Assembly: GCF_029626225.1 (NCBI RefSeq)
Contig: NZ_JARUBP010000001.1
Coordinates: 7,254,001-7,318,000, forward strand
Source of the DNA: Asanoa sp. WMMD1127
GTDB lineage: Bacteria; Actinomycetota; Actinomycetes; Mycobacteriales; Micromonosporaceae
Direction: 5' to 3'
DNA length: 64,000 nucleotides
This document shows, one piece after another, positions 9,275 to 19,121 of the stretch. How positions within the stretch are numbered: the first letter of the stretch is position 1; each line of letters begins with the position of its first letter. The position numbers were made by a program, and so were the translations under genes. The notes below the pieces were generated by a model. That model ran no database searches. It was not told the DNA's origin and saw only the letters and a program-made list of their open reading frames with translations.

Positions 9275-10078
9275 CTAACGCTTGACGGCTCGCACACCCG
9301 CGGCGAGCTCAGCCGACAACGCCCGCAGCGACGCCAGGCCGGCCGCCTCGTCGGCGGCCTCCAGGACGCAGCGGACCAGCGCGCTGCCGACGATCACGCC
9401 GTCGGCGAACGAGCCGACCTCGGCGGCCTGCGCGCCGTCGCGGACGCCGAGACCCACTCCGACCGGCAGGTCGGCGGTGACCGCGCGGACCCGCGCGACC
9501 AGGGCCGGCGCCGCCGTCGAGGTCTGCTCCCGGGCGCCCGTGACGCCCATCAACGCGGTGGCGTAGACGAAGCCGCGGCAGTGCGCCACGGTCATCGCCA
9601 GCCGCGCGTCCGTCGACGAGGGCGAGACCAGGAACGTGCGGTCCAGGCCGTACGCGTCGGAGGCGGCCAGCCACTCGTGCGCCTCGTCGGGGATCAGGTC
9701 GGGCGTGATCAGCCCCGCGCCGCCGGCGGACGCGTAGTCGCGGGCGAACGCGTCGACGCCGTACTGCTCGATGGGGTTCCAGTAGGTCATGGTGACCACC
9801 GGGGCGCCCGTGGCGGCGACCGCCTCGACGACCCGCATGGTGTCGGCGGTCCGCACGCCGTTGGCCAGCGCGATGTCGCTGGCCTTCTGGATCACCGGAC
9901 CGTCCATCACCGGGTCGCTGTAGGGGATCTCCACCTCGATGACGTCGACGCCGGCCTCGACCATCGCGGTCATGGCGGCGATGCTCCCGTCGACCGTCGG
10001 GAACCCGGCCGGCATGCAGCCGACCAGCACCGCCCGGCCCTCGGCGCGGGCCTTTTCGAACGCCACAGCAATGCTCAT
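9275..10078 (-). CDS. trpA: Tryptophan synthase alpha chain
   Basis: TrpA (267 residues) cleaves indole-3-glycerol phosphate to indole and glyceraldehyde-3-phosphate and channels indole to TrpB. Family landmarks are visible: the catalytic Glu in [18 protein letters not shown], the Asp of [32 protein letters not shown], and the phosphate-binding [12 protein letters not shown] with [11 protein letters not shown]. The ATG overlaps the trpB stop by 4 nt (ATGA), so translation is coupled. It is the last gene of the hisI-trpE-trpCBA group. Confidence 0.97.
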   Translation of the reverse strand: MSIAVAFEKARAEGRAVLVGCMPAGFPTVDGSIAAMTAMVEAGVDVIEVEIPYSDPVMDGPVIQKASDIALANGVRTADTMRVVEAVAATGAPVVTMTYWNPIEQYGVDAFARDYASAGGAGLITPDLIPDEAHEWLAASDAYGLDRTFLVSPSSTDARLAMTVAHCRGFVYATALMGVTGAREQTSTAAPALVARVRAVTADLPVGVGLGVRDGAQAAEVGSFADGVIVGSALVRCVLEAADEAAGLASLRALSAELAAGVRAVKR

Positions 10079-11280
10079 GTCAGGATCCCGAAGTATTGCC
10101 CCGCGGTGTGCGCGTCCTTGTCGCCCCGGCCGGACAGGTTGACCACGATGACCGGCTCGCGACCGAGCTCCGCGGTGAGCGCCGGGATGATCCGCAGGGC
10201 GCCGGCCAGCGCGTGCGCGCTCTCGATCGCCGGGATGATCCCCTCGGTGCGGCAGAGCAGCTGGAACGCCGCCATCGCCTCGTCGTCGTCGACGGGCTGA
10301 TAGGTGGCCCTGCCCGAGTCGTGCAGCCAGGCGTGCTCGGGCCCGACGGCCGGGTAGTCCAGGCCGGCCGAGATCGAGTGCGACTCGAGCGTCTGGCCGT
10401 CGGCGTCCTGCAGCACGTACGTCCGGGCGCCGTGCAGCACGCCCTTGGAGCCGGCGGTGATCGAGGCGGCCGTGCGGCCGGTCTTGACGCCGTCGCCGCC
10501 CGCCTCGAAGCCGTAGAGCCGCACGGACTCGTCAGGGACGAACGCGTGGAAGATGCCGATGGCGTTGGAGCCGCCGCCGACGCAGGCCGCCACGGCGTCG
10601 GGCAGCCCGCCGAGCCGCTCCAGCGACTGGGCGCGGGCCTCCCGGCCGATGCCGCCGACGAAGTCGCGCACCAGCTCGGGGAACGGGTGCGGGCCGGCGG
10701 CCGTGCCGAGCAGGTAGTGGGTCTCGTCGACCGAGGCGACCCAGTCGCGGAGCGCCTCGTTGAGCGCGTCCTTGAGGGTCCGCGAGCCGGCGGTCACCGG
10801 GATCACCGTGGCACCGAGCATCCGCATGCGGGCCACGTTGAGCGCCTGCCGCTCGGTGTCGAGCTCGCCCATGTAGACGACACACTCGAGGTCCATATAA
10901 GCGGCGGCGGTGGCGGCGGCCACGCCGTGCTGGCCGGCGCCGGTCTCCGCGATCACCCGGCGCTTGCCCATTCGCTTGGTCAGCAGCGCCTGGCCGAGCA
11001 CGTTGCGCACCTTGTGGGCGCCGGTGTGCAGCAGGTCCTCGCGCTTGAGCAGGATCCGGGCGCCGGCGTGGGCGCTGAGCCGGCGGGCCTCGTAGAGCGC
11101 CGAGGGCGCGCCGGCGTAGTCGCGCAGCATCGCCTCGAACTCGGCCACGAACGCCGGGTCGGCCTTGGCGCTCCGGTAGGCCGCGTCGAGCTCGTCGAGC
11201 GCGGCGACCAGCGCCTCGGGGATGAACCGGCCGCCGAAGGGCCCGAAGTGACCGGTGGCGTCGGGCAGCAGGTCGGTCAT
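10075..11280 (-). CDS. trpB: Tryptophan synthase beta chain
   Basis: TrpB (401 residues) is the PLP enzyme that condenses indole with L-serine. The PLP lysine lies in [27 protein letters not shown] carries the catalytic Glu region, and [13 protein letters not shown] is the phosphate-binding glycine loop. GRGDKD near the C-terminus is the usual end of the family. It overlaps trpA by 4 nt downstream and trpC by 4 nt upstream (11277-11280), so the three enzymes are translationally coupled. Confidence 0.97.
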   Translation of the reverse strand: MTDLLPDATGHFGPFGGRFIPEALVAALDELDAAYRSAKADPAFVAEFEAMLRDYAGAPSALYEARRLSAHAGARILLKREDLLHTGAHKVRNVLGQALLTKRMGKRRVIAETGAGQHGVAAATAAAYMDLECVVYMGELDTERQALNVARMRMLGATVIPVTAGSRTLKDALNEALRDWVASVDETHYLLGTAAGPHPFPELVRDFVGGIGREARAQSLERLGGLPDAVAACVGGGSNAIGIFHAFVPDESVRLYGFEAGGDGVKTGRTAASITAGSKGVLHGARTYVLQDADGQTLESHSISAGLDYPAVGPEHAWLHDSGRATYQPVDDDEAMAAFQLLCRTEGIIPAIESAHALAGALRIIPALTAELGREPVIVVNLSGRGDKDAHTAGQYFGILT

Positions 11281-12137
11281 CGGACCGGCCTCGGCGTCGC
11301 CGGGTGGTTGCCGGCGTTGACCAGCTCGGCGACCGCGTCCCGGGGGCTCTTCTGGGTCACGAGTCCCTCGCCGACCAGCACCGCGTCGGCCCCGGCCGAG
11401 GCGTAGCGGATGAGGTCGTGCGGGCCGCGTACGCCCGACTCGGCGATCTTGACCACGTTGTTGGGCAGGCCGGGCGCGATGCGCTCGAACACCGACCGGT
11501 CGACCTCGAGCGTGCGCAGGTTGCGGGCGTTGACGCCGATCACCCGCGCGCCGGCCTCCATGGCCCGGTCGGCCTCTTCCTCGTCGTGCACCTCGACCAG
11601 GGCGGTCATGCCGAGCGACTCGATGCGCTCCAACAGGCCGGTCAGCACGTTCTGCTCGAGCGCGGCGACGATCAGCAGGACCATGTCGGCGCCGTGGGCC
11701 CGGGCCTCGTGCACCTGATAGCTGGAGACGACGAAGTCCTTGCGGAGCACCGGCACCTCGACGGCGGCCCGCACCGCGGCCAGGTCGGCCAGCGAGCCGC
11801 CGAACCAGCGGCCCTCGGTGAGCACGCTGATGCAGCGCGCGCCACCGCCGGCGTATTCGCTGGCCAGGTCGGCGGGGTCGGGGATGTCGGCGAGCTGGCC
11901 ACGGGACGGCGAGGCCCGCTTGACCTCCGCGATCACCGCGACGCCGGGCCGGCGGAGCGCGGCGTGCGCGTCGCGCGGCGGCGGGGCGGCGGCCGCGAGT
12001 CGCTTGATCTCGTCCAGAGGAACCTGCTGCTGCCGAGCTTCGACGTCTTCGCGCACGCCCGCGATGATCTCGTCGAGGACACTTACCGGCGTCGCCGAGT
12101 TGGCGCCGTCGTCACCCTGCGGTTGATCAGCATTCAC
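11277..12137 (-). CDS. trpC: Indole-3-glycerol-phosphate synthase
   Basis: TrpC (286 residues from the GTG at 12137) closes CdRP to indole-3-glycerol phosphate. The (beta/alpha)8 barrel begins [16 protein letters not shown], and [17 protein letters not shown] holds the catalytic lysine and substrate loop. Further barrel motifs are [27 protein letters not shown] and [12 protein letters not shown]. It carries TrpC only; no TrpF domain is fused. GTG 12137 has GGGGAG 7 nt upstream. An in-frame ATG at 12164 is equally interesting because TAGCAT (12172-12177) lies exactly 7 nt before it, which would give a leaderless message and nine more residues. The frame is open much further upstream, but that stretch is not TrpC-like. 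Confidence 0.94.
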   Translation of the reverse strand: MNADQPQGDDGANSATPVSVLDEIIAGVREDVEARQQQVPLDEIKRLAAAAPPPRDAHAALRRPGVAVIAEVKRASPSRGQLADIPDPADLASEYAGGGARCISVLTEGRWFGGSLADLAAVRAAVEVPVLRKDFVVSSYQVHEARAHGADMVLLIVAALEQNVLTGLLERIESLGMTALVEVHDEEEADRAMEAGARVIGVNARNLRTLEVDRSVFERIAPGLPNNVVKIAESGVRGPHDLIRYASAGADAVLVGEGLVTQKSPRDAVAELVNAGNHPATPRPVR

Positions 12138-12171
12138 CAACGGACTCCCCTTTCCGGGTGTCATGCGCCCG

Positions 12172-12177
12172 ATGCTA
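12172..12177 (-). promoter_or_regulatory. Candidate -10 box (TAGCAT) before trpC
   Basis: On the minus strand TAGCAT lies 7 nt before an in-frame ATG (12164) and about 34 nt before the annotated GTG. If active, trpCBA can be transcribed independently of hisI-trpE, whose operon is separated from trpC by the small plus-strand ORF. Confidence 0.4.
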
Positions 12178-12396
12178 TGGCCCGCCGGACCGCGGACAGC
12201 GTCCGGGGTATGGGCCGTCTCACGCCGCGTGGTCGGGCATAATGCCCGGCCCGTCCCGCCGCACGTGACGCGTACCGCATCCGCCACGGGTCGGACACTC
12301 TGCGGAAACAGCCCTGGGAGAGCATGTCGTCGGGCAAACTGGTCGGCGGTGCCATTGGTGCACCGACCACAGGGGACTTGTTCATCGGGGCGGGGC

Positions 12397-12651
12397 ATGG
12401 ACAACACACTGATGCGGCAGCAGGGCGGGATAGCGGACTTTCCGCGGGCGGTCCTCTCGGCGGCCTACGGGGTCATCGACACGGCGCAGCGGGTCGTCGT
12501 CGGCGACGAGCGGGTACGCACGGCGCGCGGCAACGCCTGGGAGGCCATCTGTGCCGACCGGGCCCGGGCCGACCAGCGCGACGAGGTGCGCCGGCACGTG
12601 GCCATGATCGTCACCATGCCGCCGCGGGCCAAGGCCCGCTCGCTCACCTGA
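12397..12651 (+). CDS. Small hypothetical protein between trpC and the Trp membrane-protein gene
   Basis: An 84-residue ORF, ATG start, on the strand opposite to the trp genes. The N-terminus ([20 protein letters not shown]) is followed by an amphipathic, charged helix-rich stretch ([28 protein letters not shown]). No transmembrane segment or cofactor motif is visible, and I do not recognise a family. A GGGGCGGGG stretch just before ATG may serve as ribosome binding site. It is divergent from trpC and overlaps the 3' end of the Trp membrane-protein gene tail to tail by 8 nt. It may be a lineage-specific gene inserted into the trp operon. Confidence 0.55.
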   Translation: MDNTLMRQQGGIADFPRAVLSAAYGVIDTAQRVVVGDERVRTARGNAWEAICADRARADQRDEVRRHVAMIVTMPPRAKARSLT

Positions 12652-13135
12652 GCGTCGGGTCCTCGCCGCGGTCGAGCGCGTTCCAGGTGTCGGTGGTGCC
12701 CCCCACCGACCTCGGCGACCGCTCGTAGCGCGCGCCCATCCCGGGCCAGCGGTGCCCGGCCAGCGCGGCGGCCAGCCCTCCGGCCACCACCAGCAGTCCG
12801 CCGACGGCGGTGAGCGCCGGCCAGGCCGTGCTCGCGTCGAACACCCGGCCGAACGGCAACGCGACCAGGGCCAGCCCGACGAGCAGCACGAGCGCGCCGA
12901 CCGCGCGCCGCGCCCAGCCACGGGTGGCCAGCAGCGCGCCGGCGCCGGCCAGCGCGACCAACGCGAGGGCGGACAGGCCCGGCACCAGGTCGGCGCCGGT
13001 CTGGTCGGGGCTCGCCGGCGTCGGCCCGTGGGTGTAGCCCCGCTCCCAGGTGCGGCCCGCGCCGACGAAGGCCAGCCCGGCGCCGACGGCGCAGAGCAGC
13101 ACCGTCGAGGTCAGCCGGCGGCGGCCGTCCGTCAT
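12644..13135 (-). CDS. Trp biosynthesis-associated membrane protein
   Basis: A 163-residue protein with four hydrophobic segments: VLLCAVGAGLAFVGAGRTW; LSALALVALAGAGALLATRGW; AVGALVLLVGLALVALPFGRVF; and ALTAVGGLLVVAGGLAAALAG. The WERGY-type loop after the first segment and its place directly after trpE are typical of the actinobacterial Trp-operon conserved membrane protein family (TIGR02234), whose function is unknown. Its ATG overlaps the trpE stop by 4 nt. The C-terminal tail (RYERSPRSVGGTTDTWNALD) is also typical of the family. Confidence 0.85.
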   Translation of the reverse strand: MTDGRRRLTSTVLLCAVGAGLAFVGAGRTWERGYTHGPTPASPDQTGADLVPGLSALALVALAGAGALLATRGWARRAVGALVLLVGLALVALPFGRVFDASTAWPALTAVGGLLVVAGGLAAALAGHRWPGMGARYERSPRSVGGTTDTWNALDRGEDPTLR

Positions 13136-14652
13136 CGCGCGGCCCGCAGCGTCTCGGCCGCGCTGATCGCCGCGAGCACGGCGGCGGCCTTGCTCTGCGT
13201 CTCGCGCTCCTCGGCGGCCGGGTCGGAGTCGGCCACGATGCCCGCGCCGGCCTGCACGTAGGCCACGCCGTCGCGGATCAGCGCGGTGCGGATCGCGATC
13301 GCCATGTCGAGGTCGCCACCGAAGCCGAGGTAGCCCACCGTGCCGCCGTAGACGCCCCGCCGGGTCGGCTCGAGCTCCTCGATGATCTCCATCGCGCGTA
13401 CCTTGGGCGCTCCGGACAGGGTGCCGGCCGGGAACGTCGCCGCCAGCGCGTCGAACGCGGTCCGGTCGTCGCGGAGCTGCCCGACCACCGTCGAGACGAT
13501 GTGCATGACGTGGCTGTAGCGCTCGATCGTGGCGAACTCGGGCACCTCGACCGTGCCCGGCACGCAGACCCGGCCCAGGTCGTTGCGGCCGAGGTCGACC
13601 AGCATCACGTGCTCGGCCCGCTCCTTGGGGTCGGCCAGCAGCTCGGTCGCGAGCTCGGTGTCGTGCCGCTGGTCCCGGCCGCGCGGGCGGGTGCCGGCGA
13701 TCGGGTGCAGCAGCGCCCGGCCCTCGGTGACCTTGAGGTGGGCCTCCGGCGACGAGCCGACGATGTCAAAGCCGTCGAACCGCAGCAGATACATGTACGG
13801 GCTGGGGTTGGTCGTGCGCAGCACCCGGTAGACGTCGAGCGGGTCGGCGGTGGTCCGCCGCTCGAACCGCTGCGCGACGACGATCTGGAAGCACTCGCCG
13901 GCCCGGATCGCCTCCTTGGCCAGCTCGACCGCCTTCGGGTAGCCGCCGTCCGGGGTGCGGCTCTCCAGCCGCGTCTCGGCGGCGCCGGTCAGGTCGATCG
14001 TCGAGATCATCGGCGGGGTGGGGCGGGACAGCGAGGTGGTCATCGCGTCCAGGCGGCCGACGGCGTGGTGGTACGCCGCCTTGACCGCGTCGTCGTCCGC
14101 CTCCGGGGGCAGGATGGCGTTGGCGACCAGGATCGCCGAGCCCGCGTAGTGGTCGAGCACCACCAGGTCGGTCGCGAGCATCATGCCCAGCTCGGGGACG
14201 CCGAGATCGTCGTCGGCCAGCTCGGGCAGGCGTTCGAAGCGGCGGACCAGGTCGTACGCCAGGTAGCCGACCATGCCGCCGGTCAGCGGCGGCCCGTCGG
14301 GGTCGTGCCCGCGGCCGGTCAGGGCCGCGACGGTGGCGCGGAGCACGTCGACCGGGTCGCCGCCGGTCGGCACGCCCTCGGGCGGGGTGCCCAGCCACTC
14401 GGCCTGCCCGTCGCGCTCGACCAGGGTGGCCGCGCTGCGGACCCCGACGAACGAGTAGCGGGACCAGGCCGTCCCCGCGCCCTGCTCGGCGGACTCCAGC
14501 AGGAAGGTGCCCGGGCCGCCGGCCAGCTTGCGATAGACCCCGACCGGGGTCTCGCCGTCGGCCAACAGGCGGCGGGTGACCGGCACGACCCGTGCGCTCG
14601 TCGCAAGCTCCGCGAAGCGCTCGAGGCTCGGCGTGACGGCGCCGGTCGTCAT
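13132..14652 (-). CDS. trpE: Anthranilate synthase component I
   Basis: TrpE (506 residues) converts chorismate to anthranilate using ammonia from a glutaminase subunit. The N-terminal regulatory domain has [11 protein letters not shown], the LLES-type motif linked to tryptophan feedback inhibition. The chorismate-binding domain shows [61 protein letters not shown] and [19 protein letters not shown]. The partner glutaminase gene trpG is not in the window. It overlaps hisI by 4 nt upstream and the Trp membrane-protein gene by 4 nt downstream. Confidence 0.97.
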   Translation of the reverse strand: MTTGAVTPSLERFAELATSARVVPVTRRLLADGETPVGVYRKLAGGPGTFLLESAEQGAGTAWSRYSFVGVRSAATLVERDGQAEWLGTPPEGVPTGGDPVDVLRATVAALTGRGHDPDGPPLTGGMVGYLAYDLVRRFERLPELADDDLGVPELGMMLATDLVVLDHYAGSAILVANAILPPEADDDAVKAAYHHAVGRLDAMTTSLSRPTPPMISTIDLTGAAETRLESRTPDGGYPKAVELAKEAIRAGECFQIVVAQRFERRTTADPLDVYRVLRTTNPSPYMYLLRFDGFDIVGSSPEAHLKVTEGRALLHPIAGTRPRGRDQRHDTELATELLADPKERAEHVMLVDLGRNDLGRVCVPGTVEVPEFATIERYSHVMHIVSTVVGQLRDDRTAFDALAATFPAGTLSGAPKVRAMEIIEELEPTRRGVYGGTVGYLGFGGDLDMAIAIRTALIRDGVAYVQAGAGIVADSDPAAEERETQSKAAAVLAAISAAETLRAAR

Positions 14653-15005
14653 GCCCGCACCGGCAGCTCGTCGAAGAAGCAGGTGGGCGTGCCGGTGTGG
14701 CAGGCCGGGCCGACCTGTTCGACGGTGAGCAGGATCGTGTCGCCGTCACAGTCGAGAGCGGCGGACTTCACGTGCTGGGTGTGGCCGGACGTCTCGCCCT
14801 TGACCCAGAGCTCCTGCCGGCTGCGGGACCAGTAGGTCGCCCGGCCGGTGGTCAGGGTGCGGTGCAGCGCCTCGTCGTTCATCCAGGCGAGCATGAGCAC
14901 CTCGCCGTCGTCGTGCCGGCGGACGACAGCGGGCACGAGCCCGTCCCCGGTGCGCTTCAGGCGGGCGGCGATCGCCGGGTCGAGACCCGAATCTGGTACG
15001 GCCAC
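14649..15005 (-). CDS. hisI: Phosphoribosyl-AMP cyclohydrolase
   Basis: HisI (118 residues, without a HisE domain) opens the adenine ring of phosphoribosyl-AMP in histidine synthesis. The diagnostic motifs are [29 protein letters not shown] and TSGHTQHV. Metal-binding residues are in [13 protein letters not shown] and [13 protein letters not shown]. The GTG at 15005 gives the normal length; the frame is open further upstream but is not HisI-like. It heads the trp operon and overlaps trpE by 4 nt, so one histidine step is coupled to tryptophan synthesis, as is usual in actinobacteria. Confidence 0.95.
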   Translation of the reverse strand: MAVPDSGLDPAIAARLKRTGDGLVPAVVRRHDDGEVLMLAWMNDEALHRTLTTGRATYWSRSRQELWVKGETSGHTQHVKSAALDCDGDTILLTVEQVGPACHTGTPTCFFDELPVRA

Positions 15006-15294
15006 CCGACCAATTCTTCCGTACCGGCGGATGGGCCGAATCCCGGGGCTTTCGGGGGCTGTGCTCCGGCTCACGTCGCGGTAGTTTGTCCGTGCGCCGC
15101 CCGGGTTCCGCGTCACCGGCGGGGCGCTCCCTGCCCTCTCTTCCGCGTGTCCACTCGTCCCTGTCCGTTGGGCACGGGTCCGACGCGTTCCCGTGGGCAG
15201 TCGCGTCCCGTCTCCCCCACCCGTCCGGCGCGCCCCATCCTGGCATCGCCCGGCCGGGTCGCCGTTACGCAAACGGACGGAGGACTTACCCCGC

Positions 15295-18282
15295 ATGCAG
15301 CCTCAGCCCCCACCCCAGCCCGACCAGGGCGAGCCGACTTTCGCAGTGCCCGGCCAGCGCCCACCCGGCGACGAGGCGCCGGTGTCCGCGCTCGACGCCC
15401 TCGCCGCGGCCCAGGCCGCTGAGACCGCCGACCCACCGGTGTCGGGCGCCTTGACCGAGAGCACGATCGAGACCCCCGTCATCCGTCCGGGTGAAACGAC
15501 CCAGCCGCTGCCGCCGATGACGAGCGAGTTCGTGAGCGCCCCCTCCCCGTGGAGCACCGCGCCGGCCGCGTCCGAGTCGGACAGCCCGGTCGCCGAGGCG
15601 GTCGCGCCGCCGGCCCAGGAGGCGGAGCCGGCTGAGGCGATCGTCGCCGAGGACGCCGAGGAGGCGGCCGAAAGCGCGGCCACCGAGGCGGCCGAGGACC
15701 CCGAGTTCGAACGCGAATGGCAGGCGCTGCTCGCCGAGGAAGCCGCGGCCGACTCCGCGACCACTGTGGACGACGCTCCGGACGCGAGCGCGGCCGAGGC
15801 CGTGACCGCCACCGACGAAGCGCCGTTGCCGGAAGCCGCGACGGTGACCGACGAAGACGCGGCGCCAGAGGCCGCAATCGACGCAGAGCCGGAAGCGGTC
15901 ACCGTCGCCGACGAAGCGGCCGAGCCAGAGGCAGTCACCGCCACCGACGAAGCGGCCGAGCCCGAGGCAGTCACCGCCACCGACGAAGCGGCCGCGCCAG
16001 AGGCCGTGACCGTCGCCGACGAAGAGGCTGAGCCGGAGGCAGTCACCGCCACCGACGAAGCGGCCGCGCCAGAGGCAGTCACCGCCACCGACGAAGCGGC
16101 CGCGCCAGAGGCTGTGACCGCCACCGACGAAGAGGCTGAGCCCGAGGCCGTTGCCGAAGCTGACGAAGAGGTCGACGCCAGCGCCGGCACCGACGAAGAG
16201 GCCGAGCCTGAGGCCCTGACCGTGGCCGACGAAGCGGCCGAGCCGGAAGCCGCGGCCGACGAAGAGGCCGAGCCGGAGGTCGCCGCCGTCAGCGACCAGG
16301 AGGCTCAGGTCGACGCGGCAGTCGATGACAGCGTCGAAGCCGCCGCCGAGCCGGAAGCCGCCGCCGACGAAGAGGTCGGGCCGGAGGCCGCCGCCGTCAG
16401 CGACGAAGACGCCGACACCGGGGCGGTCGACGCCGAGGCCGCGACGGTCGCTGACGAGGACACCGAAGCCAGCAGCGACGAAGACGCCGAAGGCGAGGCT
16501 GACGCCATCGACGCCGAACTCGCGACCGTCGCCGACGAGGACACCGAAGCCAGCAGCGACGAAGACGCCGAAGGCGAGGCTGACGCCATCGACGCCGAAC
16601 TCGCGACCGTCGCCGACGAGGACACCGACGCCAGCAGCGACGAAGACGCCGAAGGCGAGGCTGACGCCATCGACGCCGAACTCGCGACCGTCGCCGACGA
16701 GGACACCGAAGCCAGCAGCGACGAAGACGCCGAAGGCGAGGCTGACGCCATCGACGCCGAAGTCGCGACCGTCGCCGACGAGGACACCCAAGCCAGCAGC
16801 GACGAAGACGCCGAAGGCGAGGCTGAGGCCATCGACGCCGAGGTCGCGACGCCCGCCGACGAAGAGGTCCAAGCCGAGGCCGCAACCGACACCGAGGTCG
16901 AACCCGAAGCGGCCGCCGCAACCGACGACGAGGCCGATCCGGCCGTCGACGCCGGCGACGACGCCGAGCCGGACGCGGCAACCGAGACCGACGTCGAACC
17001 CGTAGCAGCCGCCGCGACTGACGACGACGCCGAGGCCTCGGCGGCCATCGACGCTGAAGCCACGGGCGACGCCGATGAAGGGGTTGAGGCTGACGCCGAG
17101 CCGGAGGCGGCCGAGGTCGAGGCTGAGGCCGCTGTGAGCGACGAGGATGTCTCCGGCGAACCGGAGGCCGCGATCGCCGCCGACGAAGACGCCGAAGCTT
17201 CGATCGACATCGACGAGGGCGCTGAGGCCGACGCCTCGCCGGAGGCCGCGGTCGCCACGGAGGAAGGCGATTCGGGCACCGACGCGGAAGCAGCGGCCGA
17301 TGTCGATGACGCCGGGCTGGAGTCTGCGGCGGGGACCGAGCCCGAACCGGAAGCCGCCATCACCGTGGACGCGGAGGCGGACGCCGAAGCCGACGGTGAG
17401 CCCGACGCGGCCGGCCACGACGCCGAGCCGGAAGCCGTCGCCGCTGAAGCCGACGACGAGGCGGCCGCGGAGGCCGAGGCCGACGAGCCGGAAGCCGCTG
17501 CTGACGCGGACCCCGTGGCGCAGGCCGACGAGGATGAAGCGGCCGAACCGGCCAGCGAGTCCGAGGCCGAGCCCGCGGCCACCGCGGACGCGGACGCCCA
17601 GGCGGAAGCCGGGTCCGAGGCGGACCCCGACGCGGAGGCGAGCGCCGGTGTCGGTGACGCCGCCGACGAAAGCGACGACGCCGAGCCAGTGGCGGCCGCG
17701 GCCGACGCCGGCGGCGAGGAGCCCGGCGACGACGACGTCGAGGCGACCGCGGACCTGGTCGAGACCGAGACCGTCGAGGCCCCGGCCGAGGAGGTCGCCG
17801 CCGACCCGGAGGGGCTCGTCGAGACCGCCGACGCGCCGGCGCCCGTCGCCGACGAGGAGGAGGACGGGGACACGGTCGAGTTCCCGCAGGGGTCGCAGTA
17901 CGAGTCGGCCGCGCCGATCGTCGCCGCGCCCAGTTTGGCTGATCTCGGGTCGCCGGCGGCTGAGGTCAAGCCGGTCAGTGGGCCGCCGATGCGGCCCGGG
18001 GACGTGCCCGAGACGCGGATCGCGGTGTGGAGCGCCGAGGCGGCCGACGCGTTGCGGTCCGAGTGGCACGAGGTGAAGGCCGAGTTCGTCGACGAGCCGG
18101 TCGAGGCCCTGGAGCACGCCCAGGCGCTCGTCGCCCGGGCCGTGCAGCAGCTGGCCGAGACCCTGCTCGCCGAGCAGGTGGAGCTCGACCCCCGCCGCGA
18201 GAACGAGGCGCCCGACACCGAGGCGATGCGGGTGGCGATGCGCCGCTACCGCGACTTCCTGGATCGGGTGCTCGCCCTCTAA
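15295..18282 (+). CDS. Very acidic Ala/Glu/Asp-rich repeat protein with a conserved C-terminal domain
   Basis: A 995-residue protein. GGAGGA precedes the ATG by about 10 nt. After a Pro-rich N-terminus, residues ~100-880 are almost entirely A, E, D, V, T and S with no Lys or Arg. They include seven tandem 12-residue units (199-282, [12 protein letters not shown] type) and five tandem 27-residue units (383-517, with [18 protein letters not shown]). The last ~90 residues ([20 protein letters not shown] through [17 protein letters not shown]) are ordinary sequence, predicted helical. They resemble the C-terminal domain of short actinobacterial proteins with a W-x-x-IQ/VK-FVDEP-R motif. There is no signal peptide or membrane segment, so it is probably cytoplasmic and largely disordered. 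The function is unknown. A strong terminator follows it. Confidence 0.8.
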   Translation: MQPQPPPQPDQGEPTFAVPGQRPPGDEAPVSALDALAAAQAAETADPPVSGALTESTIETPVIRPGETTQPLPPMTSEFVSAPSPWSTAPAASESDSPVAEAVAPPAQEAEPAEAIVAEDAEEAAESAATEAAEDPEFEREWQALLAEEAAADSATTVDDAPDASAAEAVTATDEAPLPEAATVTDEDAAPEAAIDAEPEAVTVADEAAEPEAVTATDEAAEPEAVTATDEAAAPEAVTVADEEAEPEAVTATDEAAAPEAVTATDEAAAPEAVTATDEEAEPEAVAEADEEVDASAGTDEEAEPEALTVADEAAEPEAAADEEAEPEVAAVSDQEAQVDAAVDDSVEAAAEPEAAADEEVGPEAAAVSDEDADTGAVDAEAATVADEDTEASSDEDAEGEADAIDAELATVADEDTEASSDEDAEGEADAIDAELATVADEDTDASSDEDAEGEADAIDAELATVADEDTEASSDEDAEGEADAIDAEVATVADEDTQASSDEDAEGEAEAIDAEVATPADEEVQAEAATDTEVEPEAAAATDDEADPAVDAGDDAEPDAATETDVEPVAAAATDDDAEASAAIDAEATGDADEGVEADAEPEAAEVEAEAAVSDEDVSGEPEAAIAADEDAEASIDIDEGAEADASPEAAVATEEGDSGTDAEAAADVDDAGLESAAGTEPEPEAAITVDAEADAEADGEPDAAGHDAEPEAVAAEADDEAAAEAEADEPEAAADADPVAQADEDEAAEPASESEAEPAATADADAQAEAGSEADPDAEASAGVGDAADESDDAEPVAAAADAGGEEPGDDDVEATADLVETETVEAPAEEVAADPEGLVETADAPAPVADEEEDGDTVEFPQGSQYESAAPIVAAPSLADLGSPAAEVKPVSGPPMRPGDVPETRIAVWSAEAADALRSEWHEVKAEFVDEPVEALEHAQALVARAVQQLAETLLAEQVELDPRRENEAPDTEAMRVAMRRYRDFLDRVLAL
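15889..16140 (+). repeat. 36-bp tandem repeat array, 7 units, in coding sequence
   Basis: Seven consecutive units of 36 bp encode the 12-residue motif PEAV-T-(A/V)-(T/A)-DE-(A/E)-A-(E/A). Variation is mostly GCG/GAG codon exchange, and a diverged unit continues after 16140. The phase keeps the reading frame, so unit gain or loss would change protein length only. Confidence 0.9.
16441..16845 (+). repeat. 81-bp tandem repeat array, 5 units, in coding sequence
   Basis: Five units begin at 16441, 16522, 16603, 16684 and 16765, each 81 bp (27 residues) and nearly identical at DNA level. A sixth, diverged unit starts at 16846. High nucleotide identity points to recent duplication or ongoing copy-number change. 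Confidence 0.92.
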
Positions 18283-18293
18283 GAAGCAAACAC

Positions 18294-18328
18294 CGAACGC
18301 CCCGGCCGCACAGTGGCCGGGGCGTTCG
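18294..18328 (+). terminator. Strong hairpin after the acidic repeat gene
   Basis: A perfect 14-bp stem, CGAACGCCCCGGCC and its complement GGCCGGGGCGTTCG, has a 7-nt loop and begins 12 nt after the stop codon. There is no T-run, as is common for actinobacterial terminators. It insulates the ABC operon downstream. Confidence 0.8.
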
Positions 18329-18356
18329 CTTGCGCGCGTCCATCTATTTCATCTAC

Positions 18357-18382
18357 CGTTGAGTTCAACAGGCGTTGAATTT
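18357..18382 (+). promoter_or_regulatory. Palindromic operator of the ABC/TetR operon
   Basis: Overlapping inverted repeats are present: GTTGAGTTCAAC (18358-18369) and TTCAAC-aggc-GTTGAA (18364-18379). The half-site CGTTGA recurs 16 bp apart (18357 and 18373). TACCGT (18354-18359), a possible -10 box, overlaps it, and the RBS and ATG of the ABC gene follow within 20 nt. This is the expected binding site for the TetR protein encoded by the third gene of the same operon. Confidence 0.6.
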
Positions 18383-18398
18383 CAGAGACGGAGGAACG

Positions 18399-19121
18399 AT
18401 GGAGACCGCGATCGAGGTCAGCGACCTCGTGATCAACCGCGGAAAGCGCGAGGTGCTGCACCGGTTGAGCTGCACCATCCCGCGCGGGAGCATCACCGGG
18501 CTGCTCGGGCCCAGCGGCAGCGGCAAGACCACCCTGATGCGCGCCATCGTCGGCGTGCAGATCGTCGCCTCCGGGCGCGTCACCGTCCTCGGCGAGCCGG
18601 CCGGGGCGCCGCCGCTGCGGCACAAGATCGGCTACCTGACACAGGCGCCGAGCGTCTACGACGACCTGACGGTCCGCGAGAACGCGCGCTACTTCGCCTC
18701 GCTCTACCGGCTCGGCGCGGCCGACGCCGACGAGGCCATCGAGGCGGTCGGGCTTGCCGGCGCCGCCCACCAGCTCGTCGCCAACCTGTCCGGCGGCCAG
18801 CGCAGCCGGGCGAGCCTCGCCTGCGCGATCGTCGGCCGGCCGGAGGTGCTGGTGCTCGACGAGCCCACCGTCGGCCAGGACCCGGTGCTCCGCGACGACC
18901 TCTGGGCCCGGTTCCGCGCGATGGCCGCCGACGGCACCACGATCCTCGTCTCCAGCCACGTCATGGACGAGGCCAACCGGTGCGACCGGCTGCTGCTGAT
19001 CCGCGACGGCTACCTGATCGGCGACGACACCCCGGCGGCGATCAAGACCACCGCCGGCACCGACGACCTCGACGAGGCGTTCCTGCGCATCATCCGTCAA
19101 CAGGAGAAGGCGGCCGCGTGA
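18399..19121 (+). CDS. ABC transporter ATP-binding protein (ABC-2 type exporter)
   Basis: A 240-residue ATPase. Walker A is GLLGPSGSGKTTLM, the signature is LSGGQRSRASLA, Walker B is EVLVLDEPTVGQDP, and the switch is ILVSSHVMDEA. The RGSITGLLGPSGSGKTT form and the DEP-T-x-G-x-DP continuation are typical of DrrA/NatA-like drug or lipid exporters. ATG 18399 has GGAGG 4 nt upstream; an in-frame ATG-like start at 18375 would lie within the operator. It is followed by its permease with a 1-nt overlap and by a TetR gene, a common self-regulated efflux arrangement. Confidence 0.92.
   Translation: METAIEVSDLVINRGKREVLHRLSCTIPRGSITGLLGPSGSGKTTLMRAIVGVQIVASGRVTVLGEPAGAPPLRHKIGYLTQAPSVYDDLTVRENARYFASLYRLGAADADEAIEAVGLAGAAHQLVANLSGGQRSRASLACAIVGRPEVLVLDEPTVGQDPVLRDDLWARFRAMAADGTTILVSSHVMDEANRCDRLLLIRDGYLIGDDTPAAIKTTAGTDDLDEAFLRIIRQQEKAAA

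Noticed and set aside
9275-15005. tRNA, attenuator or T-box ahead of the trp genes
   Set aside because: No leader peptide with Trp codons, no tRNA-like fold and no T-box sequence was seen before hisI, trpE or trpC.
15889-16845. Possible CRISPR-like repeats
   Set aside because: The repeats are contiguous, in frame and coding, without spacers.
15286-18117. Long minus-strand frame opposite the acidic repeat protein
   Set aside because: The GGAGGA-led plus-strand ATG, the acidic composition and the conserved C-terminus identify the plus strand as coding; the minus frame lacks an RBS and a recognisable domain.
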